Assembly (NCBI GenBank): GCA_013400975.1
Contig: WBMZ01005377.1
Location: forward strand, 1-64,000
DNA: 64,000 nucleotides
Reading direction: 5' to 3'
Origin: Atrichornis clamosus
Lineage: Eukaryota > Chordata > Aves > Passeriformes > Menuridae
Below are positions 1-12,921 of the stretch, in pieces. A program made the translations under genes and the position numbers. Within the stretch, counting starts at the first letter, position 1, and every line of letters begins with the position of its first letter. The notes beneath the pieces are model-generated. The model saw nothing but the letters and a program-made list of their open reading frames with translations. It was not told the origin of the DNA and searched no databases.

Positions 1-345
1 AGGTATGGATGCAGGAGCTGGATGCACTGTTAGCAAGTTGGTGATGATACCAAATTGGAAGATACTGTTGGCTTTTTTGAGGGACAGGAAGCCTTGCAGA
101 GGGATCTAGATAGACTGGAGCATTGAGCAATGGTTTACGGGATGAAATTCCACAAGTCAAATGCCAGATTTTTACCTGGGATGGAGTAACCCTGGGATAC
201 ATATCAACTGGGAGAGGAGTAGCTGGAGAGCTGCCCTGCAGAAAGGGATCTGGGGGTGCTGGTTGACAGCAGCTCAGTAGCAGTCAACAGTGTGTGCTCT
301 GGGAGCCAAGAGGGCAAACACCATCCCAGGGTGCATCAAACACAG
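1..345 (+). mobile_element. CR1 LINE fragment, end of ORF2 region, both ends missing
   Basis: This stretch follows the forward CR1 consensus through the C-terminal part of ORF2 (reverse-transcriptase protein). Recognisable words include agcaagttggtgatgatacc, gagagctgccctgcagaaag and gatctgggggtgctggttga. Many small indels and stops break the frame, so it is an inactive relic. The left end is cut by the window. On the right the similarity stops near 345, without the CR1 3' UTR or the terminal attctatga repeats. CR1 copies normally keep their 3' end, so the tail was probably lost by deletion or split off by later insertion. The family call is from memory of the avian CR1 consensus; the subfamily cannot be told. 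Confidence 0.85.
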
Positions 346-3032
346 TAGAACTTATAAAAACCCTCCAAGTATTAGTTTGGGGACAGAGTTACTTGCTGAT
401 AATGTGTGACAAACAGCCACATGCATTTGAAGCAGCTGACTAGTCATTCTCTGATATCCAGCTGCTAGATGCTTTGTTTTGCCTTTAACGTTTTAGGAAT
501 AGAAAGTATTTCAGAAAACATAAAAGGAATATTTTTTTTGTCTAAATATATTTTTAAAAATATTTGAAATTTAAAACATCAGTGAATCATCAATTGCATT
601 ATTACTTTTCATATGCAACTTGATTAATCAGTAAATCATCTGCTCAGAAAGTGTCTTGTTTTTATTTTAGTATTTTAAGCTCATGGAGTATTCAAACCTC
701 TGTTTAAGCAATGGCAAATAGTCTGCGTATTGCAGCACTTCACCTCCTGCTTCCATCAAGGTTCACTGGGTGTGTTTGCCTTGCCCATAATCTAGAGTTC
801 AAAAACGCTCAGTGCTCATCAAGGCATTCATTATCCCTTTGTCCTTCCCTCCCTGGGCATTGGCCACACTGAGTCTGGATAGTTTAGTATTAGTAGGTTT
901 TAATTGCGGTTGGTACCACAGAGGGGTTTCTTTTGCCTACTAAGACATTCTAGAAGTGCTTTATCCATGGAATATGTCAGTGATGTTCGTAGCCAAGAGG
1001 CTGAAAGTAGTGGTTAAAATCTGGCATAAATCAGCAGTATGCTTATTCACGACCCTCACACTGACTTCTGACCCTATGCCTGTCCAATTATGCATTCATA
1101 TGCCTTCATTTTTTAGATTTTTCACTCTATGCGCTGTCTCCCTCTTTATTCCAGATTACTTTGAACTGGAGATAGTTTAAAGAAATGAATTCTCACTTAT
1201 ATAATCATCGTGATAAAGTCTGTGTTTCTTCTCTTATTCCTGCCTTTGTTTCCTGTCAGTGCAAATACTGTTAGGACTTTGTACAGAACAAAGGCAGACA
1301 AAAATTACTAATATTCTATGTATTGAATAGGTCTTACATCTTTAATTACTGTATAATTGCTTAATTGCTGTATAAAGGACAGTCTTCCATAAATGTGCAG
1401 CCCTGTTTTCAGGTCATGGCTGTTGGTTGCTGTGGTTATGTGGCTGGGATGTTGTACGACAATGTGTTTTGATGTGGCCAAACACTTCAGAGTAGAGAAA
1501 TTTGAAGAAGTTAAGAGATTGCTTTCCCACTGTGATTCATGTTAAAGAAAAGATTATAAGTGTATGCAGAGCAAATCATCTCCTAAATATTTTGGGCTTG
1601 TGTTATCATTCTTTTTGCTGAAGGGGGTTAGATTAATTTTGCAGAATTAAGTGATCACTTTGATATGAGTGGTTACCCTCAAAGTCACATTCCAAACCTG
1701 TTTACTCATGCACAGTACAAGCACAGGATTTCTTCTGTTGTACGTTTTCTTCAATACATACTCAGTTCAATGTGACTGTGTCAAAAAAAAGAATTTGACC
1801 CTATGTGTATAGGCACAGATCAGCAGAACCAGTAATACTGTGCTTGCAACACACTTAAAACAACTTAAAATCATCGGTTTTGAAATGTGTTATTTTTGGG
1901 ACTGATGTAGATGGATGCAGTTAATGTGTTATTATTCTAGCTCTTGCTTCAACAGTACAAGATGGTTAATGACATTTTGTTTGTGCAGTGCTGTACTCTA
2001 CTCGTGTCCACAGTTAACTATGTATTCTCATGAACACTGCAAGCAGCTTTTCTGCTGGGACTTTGTAGTGTGGTTCCCTCAACATTTTGGGTGTCCATAG
2101 CCGGGAGGCACACAAAAATAACCTCCCATTTGCTCACTGGCTTGTGTTTGTGCGTGACCCACCAGATGTGTCTGAGTGGTGTCCAGGGGGAGTTACAGAA
2201 GGGAACAAAAATTCCTTAAACACTGATCTATGGGCAGGTGGTGTTGGTTGGCAAAAGAACGAAAAAGATTTGTCAACAGTTGCATTGGCCGCTGTTTTAC
2301 AGGGATGTGCTCTCTCAACTTCTCCATTTCAGGTGCTCTGCTTGGCTTAGCAAGTGCTTGATTTCACTTGGTGGTGAAGTTGGAGCTTCTAGCTAGTGGC
2401 TTTTCTGGTGTACTGCTACTGTTTCGGACACAGGTCAAGCTTATTGTGATGTAACAAATATAGTTTTCTTGGAATCAATAGCTGAGTAAATTCAGGTAAA
2501 GATTTGGATTGATAGCTTCCCTGTTAAACTACTACCTTTTCATGGTGTTTTGTGCACTCTCATAGAGCTGCAGTGGAATTCCCATTGTATGTCTAAATAT
2601 ATAGTTAAAAAAATAGATAACCCAGTCCTGTGTAGAAAAACAAGTAACTGAAAGAAAAAATAGCAAACTTAAGAAAAGTGCCAACTTTGTATTTCACTGT
2701 TGCATGGAGGAATCGGAGCATTCTTGGAGAAGGAGTTTAGACAAGAGCAAACAGTTCCAGTGCTCAGCAAGGAGAGTTATTCTTATGAGAAATTAAATGA
2801 AGAGCTCTTCCCAGGTTTAGTAACAAATGCTAAGTTTGACATGTTCACAGTATCACCATGCTGCATAAAGTGTCTCTGTATTTGAACTCAGTGGGTTTCT
2901 GTAATAGTTGCAGTCAAACTGTGTATACTAAATACTGCAAACAGTGTCCATGTGATCAAAGATGTCTGGTCTTGAATAATGTAACTGTGGGTTAATGTTA
3001 AGAGTTGTTTTGTATTACTGTTCTTGTCACTC
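346..3032. other. AT-rich noncoding stretch, no gene recognised
   Basis: No repeat family or exon is recognised here. Open frames are at most 87 codons (the longest at 2087-2350, forward). They have no familiar motifs and end in stops without splice context. The T-rich composition and short runs look like intron or 3' UTR sequence. Nothing points to a promoter or an RNA gene. Confidence 0.6.
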
Positions 3033-3078
3033 TTTTTTTTTTTTTTTTTTTTAAGAGAATGCGTGCTGGTCTTTTATT
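3033..3078 (-). other. T20 tract next to a reverse-strand poly(A) signal (possible retrocopy 3' end)
   Basis: Twenty consecutive T residues (3033-3052) are followed by TTTATT at 3073-3078. Read on the reverse strand this is AATAAA, about 20 nt of spacer, then A20, the spacing expected at the 3' end of a polyadenylated mRNA copied into DNA. The reverse-strand sequence farther upstream (to about 3300) is AT-rich and UTR-like, but I recognise no parent gene and no long reverse frame. The alternatives are a chance T-run beside a common hexamer, or a slippage-expanded intronic polypyrimidine tract. No target-site duplication could be identified. Confidence 0.3.
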
Positions 3079-4302
3079 CATATATTCTTTGCTACCCTGA
3101 CTACAATAACAGATATTTCTGTCTGTGGTTCCATAATGCAATGTCATGTGCATTTGGACTTGCATACCTTATATATACATACATTTTTATTAGTTGAATT
3201 CAATCTTCCTGTGCACGAAGAATCGACATTTTTGCATTTGTAGGGACAGTCCAAAAGCCTACAACTAGATTTAGAGTTAGCAAAAAAAAGAAGCACTTGG
3301 AGCTGTGGTGTGCAAAGTAGTCCAAAATATAAAAATCACTCTACAGTATTTTCTTTATCTGAACAACACAGATCAGTGTGTAGGTAGTGTTCAGTGTCTT
3401 ATCAGCTAATTGTGCATGAACCTCACTAAGTAGCAAAAGCTTAGATTACAATACCTTTTTTTTTTTTTTCTTTTAAAGACCAGTCTTTCTTTTCCCCCAA
3501 GCAGGGGAGTTACACAGTTCCTTACTGTTTATGTTGCCTTAAAACAGTGTACTAAAATACATATTATCAGACTAAATTTTGGTAATCATAACATTATTGA
3601 CAAATATTGCTCTTAGAACTTCAGTGTAAGGCATCATTGTGACTGAAATATCTGTGCTTTTCTCAGAGCGAGCTGTTTACCAGCTTGCTCTCTGGCTTTT
3701 TCACGTTGCCTAAGATTGAGTGAAAGTTGACTTTGAATACCGGGGAGAAAAGCAAGAAGTCACTTTGTTTCAAGTGCAACTTCGCTGTCAAGGACAGCCT
3801 CTTCTTAGGCTGCACTTTTCATGTTAGACCTCTGAAATGCCAACAGAGATGTCTGTGAATTTTAAGAAAAATTAGAAAGGAAAAAAGTAATCTGTACTGC
3901 ACGTTCAGTGTACCTCCTCCAGACTGTGGGTAGATCTGGTCTGTGCTGGTGTTACTTTTCCGTCACCTGATCTTGATGTGCAGCCAAACAAGACGAGCCC
4001 CTGTTCTTTACCAGTGGGGCAGAGAGGGACGTGCTAAAGCAATGTTTGCTCCATACACACAAAAGCATTTACAGTTTTACCAGTACCTTGTTTGCTGTAC
4101 TTGGATGTTGTAAAGATTCTTTTATCTGTTGTTTTATTGAGGAGGTTATTTATTACTTGGGGCACAAGTTTATGATGGTGACTGGCAAAACAGACTTCAA
4201 TGAAGTGCATTTTGGGTTTGTTGCAAAGTTCCTCTGTGCTTTAGTGTCTTTTGTATAGCCCCTGTTTCCCATTTGAGTGAAAACTGCTAAATTGTATATT
4301 GA
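3053..4302. other. 3'-UTR-like noncoding stretch
   Basis: There is no recognisable exon. The T-rich sequence with another T14 run (3456-3469) and moderately complex segments (about 3650-4300) leads into two poly(A)-signal candidates just downstream. The one forward frame (4031-4258, 75 codons) has no known motif. The texture and the downstream signals would fit the distal part of a forward-strand 3' UTR. That is inference from composition only. Confidence 0.35.
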
Positions 4303-4308
4303 AATAAA
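4303..4308 (+). terminator. Candidate polyadenylation signal AATAAA
   Basis: AATAAA lies in the context tatattgaaataaaatggc and is followed within about 10-25 nt by a G/T-rich stretch (ggcagtggtgaactgtt). That is the arrangement of a vertebrate cleavage and polyadenylation site. The hexamer is common by chance in AT-rich DNA, so this is a candidate only. Confidence 0.35.
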
Positions 4309-4527
4309 ATGGCAGTGGTGAACTGTTTACCCGTGTCCTATCAAGGCAATTTTCCGTCCTTCTCCTTGGCACTGGATGTACATTTAAAATCCTGGAAAAA
4401 AGACTGTGCAGATCTGCTTTTCAGAAGAACAAATTAAACGGCACAATTTTCTTCAGATTTTCGCAGTGAAAGACCATAAAATTAATTAAAATTTATTTTG
4501 ATTCTAATAGTCCTGAATTTGCATTCA

Positions 4528-4533
4528 AATAAA
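4528..4533 (+). terminator. Second candidate polyadenylation signal AATAAA
   Basis: AATAAA sits in gcattcaaataaacgg, with a GT-rich downstream element (ctctgtgctgtgctttt) 12-30 nt later. It lies 225 bp after the first candidate, as in genes with tandem 3' ends. No upstream stop codon or terminal exon has been recognised to anchor it, so the gene is unknown and a chance match remains possible. Confidence 0.35.
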
Positions 4534-4560
4534 CGGAAATGACCCTCTGTGCTGTGCTTT

Positions 4561-7500
4561 TCATTTTGCATAAAAGAGATGCCAACTAGACGCTACTGGG
4601 AATATTTTTATCCCCAAGGTCTATGTTAATCCCTTCTTGCTAAAAGACACATTTCTGATTTATCATAAACCTGCCATGCTGTTGTCACATTGTTCCTTTC
4701 GTGGTGTGAGCAGTTCTGGGACTTCTGCCAGCATTGTTCCTTCCATTCAAATAGGAAATTTGCTACGAAGTGTCTGGTTCTCAGATGAACAACACGATGC
4801 TTGTTCATCAACCTGACTTTGGTGATTCATAACCTAAATGTGTGATGCCGTGCAAAGCAGGAGTAGCCAGTATGCGGCCTGTCAGGTTTACTGACATTAT
4901 ATTTGCAAGTATAATTTTAATTGTATGTGCAGATAGGATGGGGGGAAGGGTTGATGATTTTAAACAGATATGAGATCTTTGAAATACTAGGTTTGTGCTG
5001 CTTAATAAGTTTTACAAATAATTAGGTAAAAACTGCACAAGGCTGACACTGATTTATGGCTTTTTTTCATCAGAAAATGTTACAGCATTATTTCTGCTGT
5101 CCTTGTTTTGGAGACTGAATAACTGAGAAATATTTGGACATTCTGAGAGAGAGAGTTTTGAATATTTTGAACTTTCAGTATGTTTAAACGTCATTGGAAC
5201 ATCTCACTCAGAAGAGCATTCATTCTAGGAGGTCTCATGAAATATTGGTTTCATTAGGTAAGCTAAAAACAGTGTTCCTTCAAACACATTTGTGTGCAGC
5301 AGTTTGCAGATTTTTAATTTCTTTACATGCTTTGTAATTTGAATGGAATTGTTTTTATATATAAAAAATGGTTTGAATACATTACTCGTGACTGGTTGCA
5401 TTTGAAATGCAGTTCTATTTTAGCTCTGAGTATTCTGGAGAATAGCAAGATTAATTGACAACGCTATTCCCTTATGAAAGCATTTAAAGTGTAACAAGTG
5501 CTTCCATTTCAGGACTGTGGAGTCCTGTCTGGTTAAATCAGGTGTTGCACTTGAATACATAATTAATAAACTTCTTGAAACGCATTTTGACAGCTCCTGG
5601 TTGCTGCTAATGTCGCTGCTGTGCTGTCCCCATAGCACTGGTTTGTACACCCGGTGCTCAGACTCCCCGCTGTCACTGGCACCGCGTTCGCTGCACCGCC
5701 CTGGGCTGGCCATCAGCGTGGTACTGGGATCTTGCTCCTGCCTCTCACTAGGGTTCCAGAAGCCTGGAAAGGAGCTAACTTTACTGAAATCTGTACACAT
5801 ACAGTAGCAGTACCCTGGTAGAGGTGAAGGAACTGGCTTGGGAAAGGGTAGGATCCTTTAGAGGAAGCAGATCATTCTTTTACCCCTGTGTGGACCTCTT
5901 AAAAAAAGTTTCTCCTTGATTTCTCTGGTTCTCATTAGCTGTTAATATGGTAACAGTCAATACATATAGGTCATTATTTTGTTGCAAGTGGCTGATTTAA
6001 AGAAAAAGTATAAAAATTGTATCAATACCTGTCAAATGTTTTGACTTCTAAACAAATACATATACTGTCAATGATGCAAACCTATGCAGGAATCTGAAAG
6101 TCAAGTTGTTTGTTTACTTCTGTGTCATTGCTGGTGATAAATCAGAACTTACAACCAGGATCTGATATTAATACATAAAAAATGAAGTTCCAGACAGCCT
6201 GCAAGAGCATGGATAGAAGTCATAAAAAATGAAACCTATCATGGTATAATTATTACTATAAGCTTGTAACATTTGCCAAATTATAGACTTGGCAGAAGTT
6301 CCTTAACATCACTTTAAGGAATGTAAGAGTATGGCTCCATTATAACTCTTCTCTGTGTGTTGCTTTTAGTGTCAAGTCTTTTGTTCTTAGTTTTGACCAG
6401 CTTTCTTCAAAATTCCTTACTTAGTGGGTATCACCTCCTGGTAATGCTACAGGAAAAGCTCAGGTCATGCTTAGGCCATTGCTAAAACCATGAGCCAGTG
6501 TTCTCCAAGAAAAACACTGTAAATTGTATTTTAAAGGGGAAACGGTATCAGTCACACAGCTAATTAAATTGGATTAGCTATGCATCAGCTCTTCAGTCTG
6601 AAAGATTCACTTTCCTATGTCTTCTGGATAGAGAGAAACCGGAGTGTTTGAATCCAGTCTTTGCTGAGTGATGTATTTTCATTTCAACAGCAGCAAGGTA
6701 TGACATTGTGTCTGAAAACGGTGATGCTGGGTTTGGTAGGCTTGCTTGCATTTTGCTTCAGAGGTTATCTGCTTTCAGCAGAAATTGTCAAGTTTGTAGC
6801 ATGGCTGGAAGCATAACTGCAATCACAGTTTTCTACTGCCATTAGTGTTACTTGCACAGCTGCTTAACTGCCATGTGTGTTGGCAGAGGTTGAAAACATC
6901 CCACTGGATGTATCAGCAGCCTGAGTTCAATACAGCTTAAGAATCTTCTTAAATAATCGTGAAGGAGCTACTCTATCCCTGAAATGAAATGCAAGCTTAA
7001 ATACTTTTCTGAATGTGTGAGGCTCTGGGAAAAATACACAGTAGGTATATATCAACTACAGCAGGATGTTACAGGATGCTCTTAAGTACAAGGCTTGTTT
7101 CAAGCATGTTCAAGGTGTCCTCGTGACCTAGGAGTTCTGCCATTGGCAAAATAATAAATCTTTTTCAAGAGGCAGTAGATGGCATAAAAAACATTGGATA
7201 TATCTTAATAATAAAATATAATATACTAAATCTTGTGCCTAAAAATATTTACCTTCTGGAAGGAAACTTTTGACTCACAAATCACTTGCTAGTCTGTGTT
7301 TGTTCCACTTTATAACTTAGGATTAACCAATTTCCATGCTAGATATTGTGTTTTAGCATGAACTATTGTAGTTGTTCTATGAATTTAAGTCACTTTTAAT
7401 GATTCACTTAAGATAGACAGCTTGGCCTCATCATTATGCAGCCAGCCATGTTTGCAGATCAGTAGCACATGTTTTGATCATGGAGTGGTTGTATGAAAAC

Positions 7501-7959
7501 ACTTGGAGGGTTCCAGGGTTTAACACTCTAGTAGATTCCTGTGAAATTAACCAAAATTAAAACACATTTTTTGACACGCTGCATTATCTGCCTATTCAGA
7601 AAGAAAAAATGTTCAGAGTAAATACCTAAAGCTAGAATTGTTTAGCCCCTATTTCCTGAATTCTTGCTAAGCAATTCAATAGAAAAAAAAAGTCTAATTT
7701 TTATCTTTAAATTTGTTGAAGTCATTCTATTTAGAGTCAGACAAGCCTGAGGTCTAAAGTTACATGAATTTGGTCAAACTGACCCTGAATTCTTGACTGT
7801 AAACACCATAAATCTTCCCTGCAATAATTAGTTTCACATTGTAAAGGCCATGCTGTGAAGGGTAATCCCTCATGCAACAAGTTAAGTTTCTAATTTGTTT
7901 TCCATAGCACAATGAATTCCAAAAGCTTTCACCATGTTTCTAGCGAGTCATTTATCAGT
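4561..7959. other. Noncoding stretch with one GC- and CpG-richer patch
   Basis: Mostly AT-rich, with no recognised repeat or exon. An exception is about 5580-5790, which is GC-rich and holds about seven CpGs within roughly 70 bp (5650-5725). Frames there are open on both strands (5517-5807 forward, 5420-5800 reverse), but neither protein looks like a known family. Double-strand openness is what low-AT DNA gives by chance. The patch could be a small regulatory element. Confidence 0.45.
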
Positions 7960-8060
7960 TTCATAATAAAGCTTAGAAGGGACATCACAGATCATCTGCA
8001 ACAGAAACCAAGTTGTGTATTTTCTTACAGCAAGAGTAGGTAACAGTGCCCTAGGGCTAC
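7960..8060 (-). mobile_element. Possible old CR1 3' end, reverse orientation
   Basis: The run aagcttagaagggacatcac followed by agatcatctg resembles the reverse complement of the CR1 3' UTR, where a 'ggaagggacct...gatcatct' block lies near the element's end. The terminal octamer repeats are not preserved and similarity fades quickly, so this would be an ancient copy. It is weak evidence from one short block. Confidence 0.35.
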
Positions 8061-11000
8061 AATATGATTTATTTTTTGCTTTTAGCATTCACTTTGTTTC
8101 ATAAAATTTGTAACTGAAAAATCTTTCTGAAAAGTAATCAGAATCTGTAAGCTGAGCCCAGAGATGGAGTTTCTCAGATTTTCATACAGAGACTTCATTA
8201 ATATGCCACACACATTTCTGTGTTGAAATATGACTTTACACTGTTGCAAAAGGCTTTACCAACACAGGGAAACACCAACACCATGACACAGCTAATACAC
8301 AAGTACGGAAGGTGCTGTGCTTGCTCTGTCATGTATTTTCCAGAAATGGTCTATTAGTCTTTCCTAGTCTAGTATATAGAATTTTACATATAGATGCTTT
8401 ATAGAGTAATAAAGTATTTAGCATCGTTCCTCTCCAAGTAGGTTTTGGTAATTGGTTTGACAGCAGTAACATGCATCCCTAGAGTAGACATTTGAACTGC
8501 AGCTTTTAAACCACTGCTAAACTCTGTAATATTTTCATCCCATCTTAATTCCAGTGAGACCCTTCTTCACTTTTTCTCAGATTAATGTGGGGGTTAGATT
8601 TTTTTGGGGGTAGTGGTGATGGAATAAATATTTTTTAATGTGTTTTGATTTTAAAAAAATATGTTGGCTTTGGAGAAAATGTATCAAATACTTTTGACTC
8701 AAATTAGTGTCCCTTTAAACATCATTTTGCTTCTACAGTGAATTAAAAGTCACTTTAGCCAAATGGTTAAAAGAAGTCATCAAAAGACAGTCATAATTGT
8801 GACATGCCTCTTTTAGGACAATTTGGTGAGGTAAAAAAATATCTGTGTCACCCTGAGAGTTTATCTTGGCATACTACAGCATGTCAAAAATGTTTATAGG
8901 AAAACCCTGTGAATGCCAGCCAGGAACACAACTACATAGATCGTCTCTGCAGTGAATGGTGGCTTGTTCTCTTACGAGTTTCATTCTGGGACAGAGACCA
9001 TCTCTTAAACGTGTGCCTCTGTACCAGGGGCTCTGCTAAAAAACTACACTGTCCTGAGGTAACTTGTGTTGGGGATTGTTAAACCCATTTAAAAAATGGG
9101 TTATTAAAGGTTGTACTTCACCTGCTTCTTCCCTTCCCTGCAATTTTAAAAGAAAATGTGCTCCTAAATTTGTACCATGAAACAGTAAGCAGGGAAAAAA
9201 ATAAGCAAATGAAAAGAGAAACAGACAAGTTCGACAAGGTGAAGTACCCAGTGACAGTATATTTGACAAGTGCTATGTGAATTTTTGCAAAGAATCTGCA
9301 AGCAGGCTGTTCCCTAGTGTAACACCTTCTTTTGATGGCATTCTAGCTCTCAAGAGCTTCTTTTTATTGCTCAGGTGACTTGGTTGAGAAAAGAAGATAT
9401 ATTCTGCCTAACAGTTAGCCAGTGTCAGTGACCATTATTTTCTAACCCATTGTATTTCCAAAACAGATGTAAATCCCTAGAAATTGTGCTGTCTGGTGAG
9501 GCCCAGTGCTGAGGAAGGTGTTGGGCTCATGAGCTGGAGCTGAAGGGGCCAGAGGTCTTTGTGACATCCAGAGCTGTAGTTTCTGTGGCTGTATAGGGGC
9601 AGGTGAAAGGGCTGGAGTTGGGTACAAAATCTCCTTTAAGACTGGGCATTGGTGATGAGAAGTTTGCACAGATTTCAGTGCTGTTGAGAATCAGGACTTC
9701 ATTAGGAGGGACAGCTGTTTAAAATTCTGAATCATATTCATTCAGTGTGTACTGGATCCAGAGAACATACTCTCATTCTGTGTTGTAGGCCTCATCTATG
9801 TATTATCAGTTCTATCTCCATTAATTTTGTCACCCCAGGAGGAAGAGTCTTTCAGAAATAAAGTGTATCAAACAAATGCAGACTTAACTTCAATATCTTT
9901 TAAAGTCTGTTTAAGACTTCCCCCAAATTATACTTCCTTACTGTAAGAGTTGAACATCTACAAGTCCTGCTGACTTCCACTTGGAGATCTGTAGTAGATC
10001 CCAGGATTATCAGTTTGTGCATCCACAATTCAGGGCTGTAACTCAAAAATTATATTGAAATGTTGTGCTCAGCACTGTGGAAAAAAAGAGAAAATCAAGT
10101 TTTCTTGGATGAATGTATACCCATGCCTCACGGGTTTATATTCTGATGAATATTATCAGACTTTCCCTCATCAATAATTCCCTGCCTCATTCAGTAGGTA
10201 ATACTGAACAAGTCTGGTGAGTTCATGCATGGTCAAGGCTTCTTCATCCCTGTGTTCTCCCTGCTGCAAGTGTTTTGTTGGGTGGGCCAGTATAACTGGT
10301 TACCTGGTGAACCCCCAGTCCCTAAGATAATGTGAGCTAAAAGATTCTTCTTAACTCACAGCAGGCAGTGCTGTACACTTACTTGACTGTACAGGGACCT
10401 TATTTCTAGTGAGGTTATTTAGCTTATTGTGAGTATAGGCCCTGCTGTTTCTTTCAAGCTTCTCTAATGTCTCTGTGTTCTTTGTAACAGCATCAGATGT
10501 GGTTTTTAGCTTAGGCACAGAACTGTTGCTCTCATCCTCTTATCGGCTCTAACACTGACTTGTTATCTCCTGTTCATCCTTGTGCTCCATAAGGACTGCT
10601 CTCAACTCAGTCCTCGTCCCGCACCTTCCTCCTCCCTCAGTAGTGTGAAAGCCTAGAGATGTTGTCCCTTAGTATCTGCGTGTGTGTTCTTCTGAAGCTT
10701 TGCGTTTGGGGATGGGTTATTTGCGAAACTACCTAAATCATTTTGAAACGCACGTTCCATGTTGAAAAAGCCCTGAAGAATCTACTTCCATTGACTTGGT
10801 CTGAGGTCTAGACTTCTCAGCAGAAAGGTCTCTTAAGAAACTTGGTCAGGACTTTCCAGGAAAGCACGTCTTCCTCCTGGCAATAATGATGATCCCCTAC
10901 TGCTCACAGAATGTCATTTAAATTACTCAGAGGCTTTTGGCTTGCTTGTGAATGCCTCTTGATGAAGATTGGCTTCAGCCATAGGTTTGGGAATATTTTT

Positions 11001-12840
11001 GCAGGAAAGTTCAATCGTTAGACTAGTCAGCAATTTGTTGTGAATTTCTGAAACTGGCTCGTCTTCAAAAAAGCTTTTACAACACAGTCTGTTTTGATCT
11101 GTGACTGCACTAAAAAAAAAACCTGAGGAAAAAAAGATCTGAGATAGTTAAAAAGTCCCTGTTGTGATTTGATTTTTTTTTTTTTTAATAAAGAGATCTT
11201 TCATGTTCAGGCAACGCTTTGTAATGAAGTACAAGCTAACCTAACTTGGAATTTGCAAACCAATTTTTGAAGTGCTTTGATTGACCAAAACTCAAGCATT
11301 TTTATTTGAAAATCCTCTTTTGATTTTTTCCTTCCCCTCTGTCTTCTGGGATGGGAACGATTTCTGAAATCATGTATGTTTTCACAGAACAAAAAGATTA
11401 TCTTTCACTCAGCTCTCGAATCTGTTCATTAGCTGAGAATCTGCCCTGTGCACTTCTACAAGCCTCTTGAAGTGTTAACCTGATATTCTGTTGAAGTGTG
11501 GGTGAGCTGTATCACTTTCAAAGAAAGCAGAGATCTGGGGTCACATTCTGCTGTCCGTGCTCACGCTGAAGTAGTGCCCTGTACTGCCTAGAAATCACAC
11601 TGATGTCACAGACACTGTTAATGGAGGAAAGGCTTCTTCAGCATAAGTAGACACCAAATTTTTTTAAATCTTTGCATATTTACAATATGTTTGGACAAGA
11701 TGCAGAAGTCACTGACATTTATGCTGCTTTATTTTAAACATCAAAAACTGCAAGAGAATGCAGTCTTTCTCTCTACCTGCTCAGCCATACGTGCTTATTT
11801 TTTTTCGTGGCATTAGTTTGGTAAGAGAACATTTAAAAGGTTAACTTTCAAATTATATTGCAAAAGGGAGTTTACCATCTTCTGGCTTCAATGACAAACG
11901 TAGAGTATGTTTCCAAAAAACTTTGGAGTTACAACGGATCCGTTTCAGGAGTGCTTCTCCTGAGGGCTGGTCCTTTAGGGAGCAGTCCTCTTCTGAGGAG
12001 AGGACAGTGGGCAAAGTGAAGGCTTAGCACTGGTACTTTTGTGGATATTTTTTATGTCACTGTCTCACAAAACCTTGCTAGATTCCAGCAGGCATGTCAT
12101 TTAAGGAATGCTGGTGTAACTGAACTTGCTTGGGAAATTTTGTGATTAACTTCTATGCATTGATATATTTTGGATTCTTAAAATCAGCTGGCCTTTGATT
12201 TGTTAAAGTTGCACACAAAGCCTGTGTTTATAGTATGACTTAGTTCACCCTATGCTATGAGTGTAATATTTTTTTGGAAGTATGGCTGGAAAAATTGAGT
12301 ATACTGTTGTACGTCAGCTGTTTATAATCAAAGAAATATGTTTAAAAGAGTTCTAGGACTTTTATAAACTATGTATGCAAATTACTTTTGGAATTGCTTT
12401 ATTACATTCAGTTGGGACTGCCATTGCTCTGGGTAACTATTCAAATCCATTGTTATGAATTAATTACAACCATAATATAGCCTTTTGACACATTTTACTT
12501 CACTTACATCAGCTACTCAAAGGTGCATGCATGTTATGCTGCCACAGAACATGAAAGAATGGATATTTAATGTTCTGTGTATTTCTCTAGTGTGTATTAT
12601 TTTTCTAAAAATAGAATGCAGACTTTAAAAACTGAAAATATTTGATTGGATGTTAGATGTATGTGTGTGTTCTTTGCAGCAAGAACATGTAGTGAAATAG
12701 TTGAAATAAATTGGCAAGGAAGTGAACTTCTGGTCCATATTCTGTAACTCCCTCGGGAGTGTGCTGTTCATTTGTTAATACACACAACGTTTGTATGGAA
12801 GATGCCAATTCCTGCTGTGTTTCTCTTGTTTTTCTTTCAT
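8061..12840. other. AT-rich noncoding stretch
   Basis: No exon, RNA gene or mobile element is recognised. It contains an A10 run (11112-11121) and a T14 run (11173-11186), and scattered open frames of up to 77 codons that overlap between strands. Nothing here resembles a promoter CpG island. Confidence 0.5.
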
Positions 12841-12921
12841 ATGCATGCAAACGTGCAATACTTGAGTTCTACAAACTTAACTGCTGTGATCCACGGGAAA
12901 ATTTGCTGCATTTGCATGCAT
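12841..12921. promoter_or_regulatory. Inverted pair of octamer-like motifs
   Basis: An 11-bp arm, atgcatgcaaa (12841-12851), is matched by its exact reverse complement tttgcatgcat (12911-12921), 59 nt apart. The right arm completes the perfect octamer ATTTGCAT (12910-12917), the POU/Oct binding site. The left arm carries a 7/8 match on the other strand. Both arms hold the palindrome atgcat. It could be a regulatory element bound by POU factors, a weak stem-loop, or chance in AT-rich DNA. Confidence 0.3.

Noticed and set aside
5420..5807. Frames of 126 and 96 codons on opposite strands as genes
   Set aside because: They cover the same GC-rich patch in both directions and match no known protein; GC content alone lowers stop frequency.
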